From the NCBI RefSeq assembly GCF_022965805.1, contig NC_133105.1, forward strand, positions 32,794,709-32,858,708: a stretch of 64,000 bases of DNA, read 5' to 3'. The position numbers and the translations under genes are program-made. Positions 1 through 11,471 of this stretch are shown piece after piece. The notes under the pieces were generated by a model that did not search any database, was not told where the DNA came from, and saw nothing but the letters and a program-made list of their open reading frames with translations. Position 1 is the first letter of the stretch. The number at the start of each line of letters is the position of its first letter. Origin of the DNA: Primulina eburnea (taxonomy: Eukaryota > Streptophyta > Magnoliopsida > Lamiales > Gesneriaceae).

Positions 1-2450
1 CAGCTTCATTAGGAATAACGCTCAACTCTTGGACAATATTCATCATTGAAACTGCCTCTTTGGCTGCAGAAGATGAAGCAATGTATTCAGCTTCAGTGAT
101 GGAATCCGCAACGGTGTCTTTCTTGGAACTTTTCCAAGAGACAGCCGCACCATTTAGCATGAATACAAAACTAGATGTTGATTTCGAATCATCTACGTCA
201 CATTGGAAGCTAGAATCAGTGTAGCTTTCCAATTTCAACTCTTCATCCCCATAGACTACGAACAAGTTCTTAGTCCTTCTCAAGTACTTAAGTATATCTT
301 TCACGGCCTTCCAATGCATTGGACCAAGGTTCGCCTGATATCTGCTTGTAACACTCAGAGCGTAAGCAACATCCAAACGTGTCTATATCATACCATACAT
401 GATACTACGAATGGCTGACGCATATGTAATACGTGTCATCGTCTCTATCTTTCCATCCGTATTGGGGCACATTGCATTAGATAGAGTAACACAATGACAC
501 GTTGGTAAGTATCATCTTTTGGACTCTTCCATAGAGAATCACTTTATAATTGTATCGATATAGGTGGCTTGGGTGAGCCCCAACATCCCTTTTTATCGAT
601 CTTTATAAATTTGTATTCCCAATACATAGGATGCTTCACCCATGTCCTTCATGGAGAATTTACTTGCTAACCATACTTTAGTTGATTGCAATAATCCAAC
701 ATCATTCCCAATGAGCAGGATATCATCAACATAAAGTACCAGGAATGTCACTGCACTCCCACTAACTTTTTGTACACGCACGGTTCCTCAGGATTCTTAG
801 CAAAACCAAACTCTTTGATAGTGCTATCAATATGAGGTTCCAACTCCTTGATGCTTGCTTGAGACCATATATTATATCTGAAGTTTGCATACCTTATGCT
901 CACTTTCTACTGATGTGTATCCATCAGGTTGAGACATATAAATTTCTTCTTTGATGTCTCCATTGAGGAATACAGTCTTTACATCCATTTGCCATATCTC
1001 ATAGTCATACCATGCTGCTATGGCTAGTAGTATTCTAATGGACTTAAATATAGCAACTGGTGAAAAAGTTTCCTAATAGTCAATTCCTTGCCTTCTAGTA
1101 TAACCTTTTACATCCAAGATTTCTTTTGTAGATCCATTTGCACCCTATGGGACGATTCCCTCAGGTTGATCCACCAATGTCAAGACTTGGTTTGAATACA
1201 TAGAGTCCATTTCTGACTGCATGGATTCAAGCCATTTGGTTGAATCAGTATCAGATATTGCTTCTTTGAAATTCGTTGGATCACATCCAACACAAGACTC
1301 ATCAAGACCTTGTTCATGAATAAGCGTATATCTTGCAGGTGGTCTAATAACCCTATCAGACCTTCTTGTACTTCAACTACTGGTTGTTGGGAAATGGGTT
1401 CAACTTCTATAGTTGATGGAGTATCTTGACTTTCTTCAAGTTCTATCATCTTGCCTTTTCTATCCAATAGAAATTTCTTTTCCAAAAAGGTGGCATTTCT
1501 TGAAACAAACACTTTTGCTTCACTGGAATGATAGAAATAATATCCAACAGTATTCTTTGGATATCCTACAAAGTAGCACAAAGTTGATCTACTATCCAAT
1601 TTGTCCCCCATTGTCTGCTTCACGTAGGCAGGACATTCCCATATCCTCATGTGAGAATATTTGGGAGTTTTTCTCATCCATATCTCATATGGTGTTTTAT
1701 CCACTGCTTCAGTATAGACATTATTCAACAACAGTGCCGCAGTTTCAAGCGCAAAGCCCCAAAATGATGTAGGCAATTCAGTAAATCCATCATAGATCGA
1801 ACCATGTCAAACAAGGTTTGATTACGACGTTCAGAAACACCATTCAATTTTGGTGTTGCTGTGGAATCCACTGTAAGAGAATCTTATTCTCTTTTAGATA
1901 ATCCAAAATTTCAGCACTCAAGTGTTATCTATCTCGATCAGATCGAAGTGTCTTAATATTTCTTTCTAACTGTTTTTCTACTTCATATCTGAATTCTTTG
2001 AACCATTAAAATGCTTCAAATTTGTGTTTCATCAAATAAACATACCAATAGCTCGAATGGTCATTAGTAAAGCTAATGAAGTAGGATTGCCCATATTTTG
2101 TGCTAACACTTAGCGGGCCACAAATGTCTATGTGGATCAAATCCAGTAGACCATGCGCACGTTCCACGTTTCCATTGAATGGAGTCTTTGTCATTTTTCC
2201 TTTTAGACAAGATTTACAAGTAGGTAGAGAATTTATGTCTGATAAGTCAAACATGCCTTCTCCCACTAGTTTGTGCATCTTTCTTTGGGAAATGCGACAT
2301 AGTCTAGCGTGCATATTTGTGCGGGATTTGGATCATCTAACTTGCTTTTGTTTGTTGTTGAAATCCTATTTACTTTGGACATTCACTTATCATTTTCAGA
2401 ACATTTCTGGCGCATATAATTTCTTATGTCCGGACTTCTTGCAGTGAAAT
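1..2450 (-). pseudogene. Copia-1 pol remnant (GAG-pre-integrase, integrase, RT, RNase H)
   Basis: Recognisable blocks on the minus strand: GAG-pre-integrase and start of integrase (2006-2314, His-Cys motif with CKSCLKGKMT), integrase C-terminal region (1180-1776, with TPYEIWMRKTPKYS), RT active site YVDD within LYVDDILLIGND (593-781), and RNase H at 1-230. Each block lies in a different frame or is separated by stops, so no polyprotein can be made. Family roles are reverse transcription and cDNA integration. The 3' end of RNase H lies outside the window. Confidence 0.85.
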
Positions 2451-2599
2451 ATGTTTTGACTTATCGGGCTTTGTAGACCTTTTAAGTGTCCTTCAGAGTT
2501 TGCCTCTTATTAGATTGTTTTTCTTGTGAGGGACAGAACATTTATTTCCCTTACCTCGTGGGCCATTTTTCGTATGACGAGAGGCCCATTAGAAAAACA

Positions 2600-3063
2600 A
2601 TAATTTCCTATTTTATGGTGATCTCATAAGTTATAAGCGTATTGACCCGGTCAAATGAGGATGGGAAAGACAACAAATTGATGTTATATAGTAACTCATT
2701 AGGAATCACATATTCCAGGCCCATCACATTCTTAATAAGCACAATCATATGTACACCATGCTCATGGGCCAAAGCCCTGTCTTGCATGCGTGTAGTCATG
2801 AGCTCCTTGAAAGTGGTGTTCATACTTTCATGCACTATGCAACTCTTGTACGTGCATTCGAATGTGAGCAGCATTCAAAATTTCCTCAAACTGTCCCTAC
2901 AGTTCAGTTGACGTAAAAGCGAGCATGATATACTTGCATACTATGGCCCTACCATCTTGCATGCTTAGTGAGTTCAACAGGACTGACATTAGTGTGTGTG
3001 CCATTTTCTCTGAATTCAGAAAAATTTCCCCAACCAGTTTTGAAAATTAGATTCGATTAGCTT
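2600..3063 (-). pseudogene. Copia-1 gag remnant
   Basis: Minus-strand fragments such as FKELMTTRMQDRALAHEHGVHM and LLSFPSSFDRV match the capsid region of the better preserved gag of Copia-2 and Copia-4 in this window. The part that should hold the CCHC zinc knuckle and the protease (2450-2600) is missing. No start-to-stop frame survives. Confidence 0.75.
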
Positions 3064-4789
3064 GTTAATAATAAAAATTTATTACGTGATGAAATCGAAA
3101 ATATACTGATTCGGAAACAGAATAATAGTTGTTGATTATTTTAAAATAATTTTTGATATAAAATATGGATTTTATTTTATAAATCTCCCTCCCATTATTT
3201 TGACATTTCCACCACCCTCTAATGAAAAAGACACGTAGAGTCCAATTAGCCAATTATAATCCCTAATAATATCAGCAATTATAATTTCTAAAAAGTAGAA
3301 TCCAATTGCATCCCTATACAACCTCCGCGTGTTTTGCCTCATGTTTAATAAAGATCCAATAATATGATGCCGTTTATTTTCTCGTGTCAAACCAACCCAT
3401 CAATATTGAAATGTAGTAGACGTTCGCCATGAGTTCCCCCAATAATATGATCCGAAGTCATGGGAGTTCTACTCAATTCACATCATATGTCCGGTGGAAG
3501 TCACAGCTTTCCGGCATACAGGTCTCCCCAATAATATGAGCCAGACACTGTCCGCGGGTAGCGATCAACATGCAACCACGGTTGATGGAAGGCAAAGAAA
3601 AATTAAACTCTTTTAATTTTTACTTCTTCGATTTGATATAAATTTTGAATCTTATTCAAAATGAGGGATTTTAATTTTAAAATTGTCTCATCATTTTAAT
3701 GTAAAAAATTGTGTGCCACGAGTTTGTATGTTTGCCGGATTCATGCAACTATATTATTTAATAATATATATACATGCATACTACTATATATCGCATATAT
3801 CATAATATGACATTTAACAATAAATAAGGATGATCAATCGCCAACACTAGTAGATCCATGCGAGCCATACATGGATCCAGGTCCAAACCTAGGTGAATGC
3901 AGGGATGCAAATGCAACTATTACAAGTGGTTCCAATATTTTCTATGTCTTCATCTCGTTCATCGGGTCCACCATCTTCCAGTCTTGATCTCCCACTATTT
4001 CTAATAATTACATTTAAATAGCCATGACACATAAGGGATACATCTCATGGGTGAGAACGGGTCATAAACCATGCCCACTTTAATAATATCAAATATTAAA
4101 AACGAATAAAACAGTAAAATATCTTAACATATTGGTCAAGGCTCTCGATCATCCTTCATGCATTTAATATCAAATATTAACATCAATTTAATTAATTGAT
4201 AAATCATATATCTAATAATTTATCACTAACCACCACAATTATTAAAAATTTAATAAATTAAATAAACCCCTTTATTTAATTTCCAATTAAATCAATAGTA
4301 ATTGATTTCTTGTAAAAACTCATTTTTTATCATAAATAATTAAAATCATATTCTAATTATTTGTTTTACAAGAAAATTATTAATTTTTCAAAAGAAAAAT
4401 TGAATCAATTTCAAAAATATCAATTTTACTTAAAATTTTGAAAAATCAGAAAATTGCACAATGGGCCCAGACAATTCAAGCCCACCAATTAGCACGCTTC
4501 CCGAGATGATCCCGGGCAGTCGCCCCGCTGCCCGAACGTTACGGGAAGTGGCAGCTTCCTCTGTGTGCGACGTTCGGACGCTCCGCACGCTGCGCCGCGT
4601 TGTGCGCAGCGCAGGGCGGCGCACAGCGTGCGGTCTGCCCGGAACAGTTCCGAGCAGATCGTGAAATTTTTTTTTTTTTTTTCCGAAAAAAAATAATTTT
4701 ATGGTGCATCAATTTTTCTAGAAATTTTCTTGTGTGGTTAGAAACAAATTATTCAATATAATTTAAAATCATACGAGTCAGAAAGCCTG
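3064..4789 (-). other. Copia-1 5' leader (non-coding)
   Basis: Untranslated stretch between primer binding site and gag, about 1.7 kb, as in the other copia copies here. It contains four AATAATAT motifs (3265, 3358, 3441, 3530) and a GC-rich hairpin-prone block at about 4480-4665 in otherwise AT-rich DNA. No convincing coding region is seen in it. Confidence 0.7.
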
Positions 4790-4801
4790 GCTCTGATACC
4801 A
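4790..4801 (-). other. Copia-1 primer binding site (tRNA-Met type)
   Basis: The minus strand reads TGGTATCAGAGC, the usual initiator-Met tRNA primer site of plant LTR retrotransposons, one base from the LTR edge. Confidence 0.85.
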
Positions 4802-4802
4802 C

Positions 4803-6393
4803 TGTTAGATCTTGGTTTTCTATACGCCCAAATGCAGCGGAAGTTTTAAAATTTTATTTATTTTGACAATCAAAATATGTTTTGCTTTGGGTGCTCGTAT
4901 GATTTTAACATAAACATACATAGGATGTTAGAGTCGTTATAACTTTGGTGATTAAATCACTTGGCACCAACTGATCCGGTATGACGGATCTAGCTCTTGA
5001 TGAATCCCTACGATCTTTCTTCAAGAGACTCCTTTCTTTTTCTTCTTATCAGGTCCACGACTAGATTGTTTGATCCTCTTCCAAATTGTACTACAAAATT
5101 TGGAAGAAGTTTTAGCGTTGGAGAGAAAATGAAGAGAGACGGCTCAACCTACTTTCTCAAGAGAGGTGGACGAATTTCTTTAAGAGGAGAGGGGAGAGTT
5201 TTCGAAAATCCTTAGGAGAAGGAGGCTAGGGTTTTCAAAAATTATGATTGAATTACTTTAAACTCTAAGCCTACTACACATATATATAATCTTAGAGCTC
5301 ATTAATTAAATTAAATACTTAATGGGCTTAATCAATTAATTATTCTAGTCCAACTAGTTTAATTAATTAATTAATATTTTAAAGTCCAATTAAGAACCTT
5401 AATAATATATATGTTGGTCTTGTACTCATACAAGCCCATTATACATATACCCATTACATTTAATTTAATTCTCTTATAAATTCAACATTTGAATTTAATA
5501 TTTAAATTATAAATTCAACTCCTTGAATTTATCACCTCCAATATTTAATATTTAATAAACTCAACTTTTGAGCTTAATAAATTAAATCCTTAAATTTTAT
5601 AAATTCGACTCCTTGAGTTTATTCTCTCCAAATTTCATAAATTCAATTTCTTGAATTTACTATCTTATAAATTCAACTCCTTGAATTTATTTTTTCAAAA
5701 TTAAATTATCATAAATTCAACTCCTTAGATTTACTATATCATAATATAAATTCAACTCTTTGAATTTATTCCCTCAACGGGAACAAATGATCCAGTGCTT
5801 GTGTGACCCTCAATGGTTCTGGGATACAGCTAGCCGTGGGTTCACAACTCCTTGTGATTCAGGACATAATCTTTTATTCGGGCTTACCCTAGTTAGCCCC
5901 ATTCTTTTCATCAACACCTTGATCAGGAATGTCAGAACTCATTTCTGATTGCACCCATCGAATCATGGTAATATCGTCTAGTAGTATCGTCCTATGATCC
6001 CCTAGTTATCACTGATAGTGCCTGTAAGAACCAGTCGATTATGATTAACGTACAGTACGGTCCCTTCATCTCATATATCTCGATCGAATCTGCAACCATT
6101 GCTTCATCGAGGGTTGCATATTAATTCGATAACTATGTGATAACTGTAATAGTGGCATCGCGTGTACTATTTGAGAACTCCTTCTAATACTCTGGCCAGA
6201 GATTCCATGCACTATTATTTCATCAGATCACACAGGATATCCACACCCATAGGTGAGCGGTGAATCCCCGACTACAATGCACTGGCTCCTATATGTGTCA
6301 CAATTGCACCCAACCTCGCTACCTGATGACTCTCCTGGAGCCGATAAACGAGTCAAAGCACAGCCCTTGCATATAGAGCCTCAGTGTTGTTCC
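4803..6393 (-). repeat. Copia-1 5' LTR, truncated
   Basis: Starts right after the PBS (TGTTAG on the plus strand). It is colinear with the Copia-3 LTR (32334-34312), including the block around GTGTGACCCTCAATGGTTC shared by every copia LTR in the window. It breaks off at 6393, at the point equivalent to about 33898 in Copia-3, so roughly the last 400 bp are missing. Confidence 0.85.
5475..5770 (-). repeat. Array of about eight short stem-loops in the Copia-1 LTR
   Basis: About eight degenerate units with arms ATAAATTCAA and TTGAATTTAT around a 3-5 nt loop, spaced about 30-40 bp. One unit pairs CTCAA with TTGAG instead of TTCAA with TTGAA, which keeps the stem. The Copia-3 LTR has the same array at 33003-33260. 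Confidence 0.75.
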
Positions 6394-6744
6394 GCACTAC
6401 AACAAAAATGGCTTTCCGCAGCGCACATATGGGCTTTCCGCAGCGCGCATTGCATGCTGCAAAGTTTCAAGCGGTTAAAAATTCAAGATTATCCACGGCG
6501 TACACGTGCACGCTGTTAATAATATTATCAACGGCGTGCATATGTACGCTGTTAATACAATTTTCCGCAGTGTGCACGTGTACGCCGTTAAAAGTCATAC
6601 AACAACAAAATATTAGCGACGGTTTTCGAGAAAACCGTTGTAACTCGGCGACGGTAAAGAACCGCAAAACTATCGCTAATTTAGCGACGGTCTTAAAATT
6701 TAGCGACTAATTTCGTGACAGTTCCAAAACCGTCGATAAATTTT
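6394..6744. mobile_element. CACTA-type DNA transposon end(s), truncated
   Basis: Begins CACTACAACAAAAATGGC, the classic CACTA terminal motif, followed by subterminal repeats: CCGCAGCGC units, then GGCGTACACGTGCACGCTGTTAA-like units at about 6497, 6530 and 6570. From about 6604 a second motif set starts (TTAGCGACGG and its complement), possibly from another CACTA family. No transposase and no second terminus are present. Left neighbour is a broken Copia-1 LTR and right neighbour a broken Copia-2 RT, so this is a deletion scar rather than an intact insertion. Confidence 0.7.
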
Positions 6745-7912
6745 GCACAGCACTCCCACTGACCTTCTTATACACACAGGGTTCATCAGGATTCTTAGTA
6801 AAATCAAACTCTTTGATTGTACTATCGAATCTAAGGTTCCAACTCCTAGATGCTTGCTTTAGACCATAAATAGATCTTTGAAGTTTTCATACCATATGCT
6901 CACTTCCGATAGATGTAAACCCTTCGGGTTGAGACATGTAAATCTCTTCCTTAATATCCCCATTAAGAAAGGCTGTCTTAACATCCATCTGCCATATCTC
7001 ATAGTCATACCATGCGGCTATGGCTAGCAAAATCCTTATGGACTTGAACATTGCAACTGGAGAAAAGGTTTCCTCAAAGTCAACTCCTTGTCTTTGAGTA
7101 TATCCTTTTGCCACCAATCGCGCCTTGAAGGTCAATACCTTCCCATCCGCCCCAAGTTTCCTCTTGTAAATCCATTTGCACCCTATGGGAACAATTTCCT
7201 CAGGTGGATCCACGAGATTCCACACTTGGTTCGAATGCATGGAATTCATCTCAGATTCCATTGCTTCAAGCCACTTGGATGAATCGGCATCAGATAATGC
7301 TTCCTTGAAGGTCCTTGGATCACATCCTAGGTTAGGCTCATCATGGTCCTCTTCAAGAAGCAGACCATACCTCATAGGTGGTCTCGAGACTCTCTCGGAT
7401 CTTCTAGGAGCTTGTATCTCCTCTCTTGGCTCTTCGGGTGTGGGTTCTATAATTGTGGGTGTCTCTCGAACTTCTTCGAGTTCTATCATCTCCCCTTTTC
7501 TATCCAATAGAAATTCCTTTTCCAAAAAGGTTGCATTCCTAGAAACAAACACTTTTGTTTCTTGGGGATGATAGAAGTAGTATCCAACCGAATTCTTTGG
7601 ATATCCCACAAAGTAACATAAAATGGATCGACTATCCAATTTATCTCCCACTACCTGCTTCACATAAGCAGGGCACCCCCATATTCTAAGATAAGAATAT
7701 TTGGGTGGCTTTCCCATCCATATCTCATATGGAGTCTTGTCAACTGCTTTTGAATGGACATTGTTCAACAACAGTGCCGCTGTCTCAAGCGCATATCCCC
7801 AAAATGATGGCGGCAACTCCGTGAACCCCATCATAGACCGAACCATGTCCATCAAAGTCCGGTTACGACGCTCCGAAACACCATCAACTGTGGTGTAGCA
7901 GGCGGAGTCCAC
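6745..7912 (-). pseudogene. Copia-2 integrase C-terminus and N-terminal RT
   Basis: An open frame at 6887-7912 covers the end of the integrase core (GVSERRNRTLMDMVRSMMG), the region TPYEIWMGKPPKYSYL, the linker rich in EEPREEIQAPRR, and the RT fingers (WIYKRKLGADG, DVKTAFLNGDIKEEIYM). A stop follows EHMV, but homology continues to KKVSGSAV at 6745 and ends just short of the YVDD catalytic box. This end is therefore a truncation, not a protein terminus. Confidence 0.85.
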
Positions 7913-9662
7913 TGTGAGAGAATCCCATTCTCCCTAAGATACTCTTGGAACTCGGCACTCAAGTACTCACCACCTCGATCCGATCGAAGTGCCTTGATGC
8001 TTCGTCCCAATTGCTTCTCTACTTCACTTCTGAATTCTTTGAACCTTTCAAAGGCTTCAGACTTGTATTTCATCAAATACACATACCCATACCTCGAAAA
8101 GTCATCGGTAAAGGTGATGAAGTAGGCATGTCCATGCTTAGTAGTGATGCTAAGCGAACCGCACACGTCGGTATGGATCAAATCCAATAACCCTTTGGCT
8201 CGCTCCACATGGCCCTTAAAGGGAATCTTGGTCATCTTTCCTTTCAGACAGAATTCACAAGTCGTGAGAGCATTAATATCGGACATATCAAACATGCCCA
8301 CTCCCACTAGCTTGTTCATCCTTCTTAGGGAAATATGTCCTAATCGAGCATGCCATAATTGTGCCGAATTTAGAGTATCTTGTTTGCGCTTGTTTGTTGT
8401 TGTTTCAGCTTGGACATTGTTAAGTGGGATATCTTTCAATTTTAAGGTGTAGAGATCGTTTTCAAGTTCTCCGGTACCAATTAAACATTCGTTCTTGTAA
8501 ATGTTGCAAACACCTTTGCTAAATAAACAAGAAAATCCATCTTTGTCCAACATAGAAATGGAAATAATGTTTTTCACCAAATCTGGTACAAACAAAACAT
8601 CTCTCAAAACAAACTTAAAATCATTGTTCAAATGTAAGTAAACATCTCCAACAGCCTTGGCAGCAACGCTTGCTCCATTGCCCATCCTCAAGAAGGTCTC
8701 ACCTTCCCGGAGCCTCCTACTTCTTCCCATCACCTGCAAATCATTATAGAGATGTGAGCCACAGCCGGTATCCAATACCCAAGAAGTAGAGTTAATTGAA
8801 ATGTTTACTTCAATATAGAACATACCCTTTCCAGAACCCTTCTGGGCAAGATATTCCTTGCAATTACACCTCCAATGTCCAGGCTTCTTGCAGTGATGAC
8901 AAACATCAACAGTCTTGTTAGCTTTATCTGGTGTAGCTACCACAACGGGGCTCGAAGCTTGCCTCTTCAAGGGCACGTTCTTCTTGGGACGTTGGAAAGA
9001 ACGCTTCTTCCTCTTCCCACGTGGATCGGTCTTCGTACCAGATGAAGAACCCACATAAAGAACCGACTTCTCTTTCTTGATGGTGGACTCAAAAGTCACA
9101 AGCATGTTCACCAACTCCTCAAGGGTCGGTTCCATCTTGTTCATATTGAAATTCACCACAAAAGGATCAAACGAGCTAGGCAGCGATAATAGCAACACGT
9201 CGGTGGTCAACTCCGAAGGCAACATCAAATCCATGCCAATAAGTTTGTCCACGAGTCCAATCAACTTTAGGCCGAGGCCCCATCTCGCATGCGCAAAGTG
9301 ATTAGCTCCTTGACGATAGCATGCCTAAGAGGCCGAGTCTGCTCACCAAAGAGCTCCTTGAGGTGCAAATGAATGTCAGCAGCACTCTTTGCACCCTCAA
9401 AACGCCTCTGCAGCTCATCATTCATAGAAGCCTGCATATAACACTTGGCCTTCAAGTCATGGTCACACCAATCCTTGTAGGTCTGCAATTCCTCAGGAGT
9501 GCAGTCAGTCGGAGCCTTATCAGGGGGCGACTCATTTAGTGTATATGCAATCTTTTCCGAGTTCAAGACAATTTTCAGATTTCTTAGCCAAGTGAGGTAG
9601 TTAGGTCCGATTAACACATGTTTTTCGAGTATGGCAGAAAGCGGATTGCGAATTGAAGACAT
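7852..9662 (-). pseudogene. Copia-2 gag-protease-integrase, near intact with frameshifts
   Basis: Gag starts at ATG 9662 (MSSIRNP), with capsid-type sequence (LTWLRNLKIVLNSE, LSLPSSFDPFVVNF) and a CCHC zinc knuckle CHHCKKPGHWRCNC. Protease follows (WVLDTGCGSH), then GAG-pre-integrase HHCC (WHARLGH ... CEFCLKG) and an integrase core with aspartates in HTDVCG and LRSDRGGEYLS. A short deletion near 9265 shifts the gag frame, and a second shift near 7880 (after TPPATPQL) separates the core from its C-terminal part. Roles by family: RNA packaging, polyprotein cleavage, cDNA integration. Confidence 0.85.
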
Positions 9663-11457
9663 TGTCAAATTGTACTGAAAAGTAAACAGATAAATGTTAA
9701 TGACTATTTTAAAATATTTAGTAAGATATAAAGTATGGACTTTAACTTTATAAATGTTTACTCCCACTGTTTTGACATCTTTCACTACCCTCTAGTGAAA
9801 ACGGGAAACTCCTTTCCTCAGTAGGTACGTAAGGTCCAATTAGCGAATCATGATCCCGAATAATATCAACCAATCACAATTCCTAAAAGGTAGTTTCCAA
9901 TTGCATCACAATGCAACCCTCTACGTAAACTTTTGTCTCACGTTTGATTAGGACCCAATAATATGACGTCGTTCATCTTCACGTGTCAAGCCTTACCCAT
10001 CGATGTTGAACCTTAATGGACGGTCGCCATGAGTTCCCCCAATAATATGAGCCGAAATCATGGGAGTTCCACGTAGTTCACATCACCATGTCAATGGATG
10101 TCACAGCTTTCCGGCACCCAAAGCTCCCCCAATAATATGAGCCGAGCCCCGAGTACGGGTAGCGTTCATCATGCACCCATTGTCGATGGAAGACAAGGAA
10201 ATTATAAACAAATTTATAATTCCTCTTTTCGGGCTTGATATTAATTTTGAATCTTATTCAAAATGAGGGTTTTTAATTTTGAAAGGTCTCATCATTAATT
10301 TTATTTTAAAAGCTCGCCATGTTTGACCGTATGTTTGCCGGATTCATGCAACTTTGTTATTATCATAATAATAACGCACATACTCATTATTTATCACATA
10401 TCATGCATATATTATAAATAGTAAAAAAAACAAGGATGATCAATCGCCCCAATACTAACGGACCGTGAGAGCTAAACACGGGCCTAGGTCCAATCCTAGG
10501 GAAATGCACGGTATGCAAATGCAACTATTACATAAGCTTCCAATATTTACATGTCTTCGATCTTCATAATCATCATGGCCACCATCTTCCAATCTTGATC
10601 ATCCACTATACTAATATTTACAAATAAATATCCACGGCAAATAGGGATACATCTCATGGGGTGGGAACGGGCCATAAACCAAGCCCACTTTATAAATTTA
10701 TAATTATTACAATCATTCAACACAAAATATCCTAGCATACACCTAGCAAATTGGGCTTGGGCTTTTGATCATCCTTCATGCATAATATCACATATCATAC
10801 ATCATCAATTAATTATCACAATAATTAATTGATCCAATATTATATATCTTGATCCAATCACTAACCGCCACGATTATAAACTAAATTAACAAAGTATACA
10901 AACACCTTTGTCTACTTTCAAATTAATTTATTTATAACCGAATTTCTTGTAAATCACCATTTACTATAAATATTTAAAGTCCAACTTAAAATATTTATTT
11001 CATGAGAAAATATTTGCAACTTTTGTAATTTTAAACTTAAGGGCCCTAAAAATTATTTTTCACCAAAAACCGTTTTGGCCCATTTAAAATCACAAACATG
11101 TTAGCCATCTAATGGCCCAACAACTCAAGGCCCATGACACTTTGATAATCCAAAACACTTTTGGAAAACCCTAGTCGTCATTGCCGTCGCCGGAGCTCCG
11201 TCGCCGGATTCCGGTAACAATCAAAATTTTTTTTTTTTATTTTTAAAAGAGGGGCGTTCGGGCAGCCCCTCGGGCTGCTCTTGCTGCCCGAAACGGGCAG
11301 CCCCTCGGGCAGCCCGAGCTGCCCGACACGGGCAGCAACATGCTGCCCGAAATGTCCCCAAAAAGGCCTTGGTATTTTGTTGCAAAAATACACTCATGCG
11401 GTTAGAAATCGATCTCAACATAATATCTTGTATTTGCTACACAAAAACGTAACCATA
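9663..11457 (-). other. Copia-2 5' leader
   Basis: About 1.8 kb non-coding leader. It has four AATAATAT motifs at 9859, 9957, 10041 and 10131, a 63-codon open frame at 10547-10738 also present in Copia-4, and a GC-rich run of GGGCAGC/GCTGCCC repeats at about 11250-11350, about 110 bp from the PBS. Confidence 0.75.
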
Positions 11458-11469
11458 GCTCTGATACCA
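11458..11469 (-). other. Copia-2 primer binding site
   Basis: The minus strand reads TGGTATCAGAGC, two bases inside the LTR end. Confidence 0.85.
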
Positions 11470-11471
11470 CT

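Larger units (their letters stand above)
1..6393 (-). mobile_element. Copia-1: degenerate Ty1/copia LTR retrotransposon, both ends missing
   Basis: Read on the minus strand, the order is 5' LTR (partial), tRNA-Met-type primer binding site, long leader, gag remnant, integrase, reverse transcriptase and RNase H, running off the window at base 1. The order PR/IN-RT-RH identifies Ty1/copia. Coding parts are broken by many stops and frameshifts, and the zinc knuckle and protease are missing. The outer part of the LTR stops abruptly at 6393, where a CACTA end begins, so no target-site duplication can be read. Clearly dead, and older than Copia-4. Confidence 0.9.

Noticed and set aside
4430..4664. 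Overlapping Arg-rich frames in the Copia-1 leader GC block
   Set aside because: Codon content follows the GC-rich repeats; both strands are open, and other copies do not share the frames.
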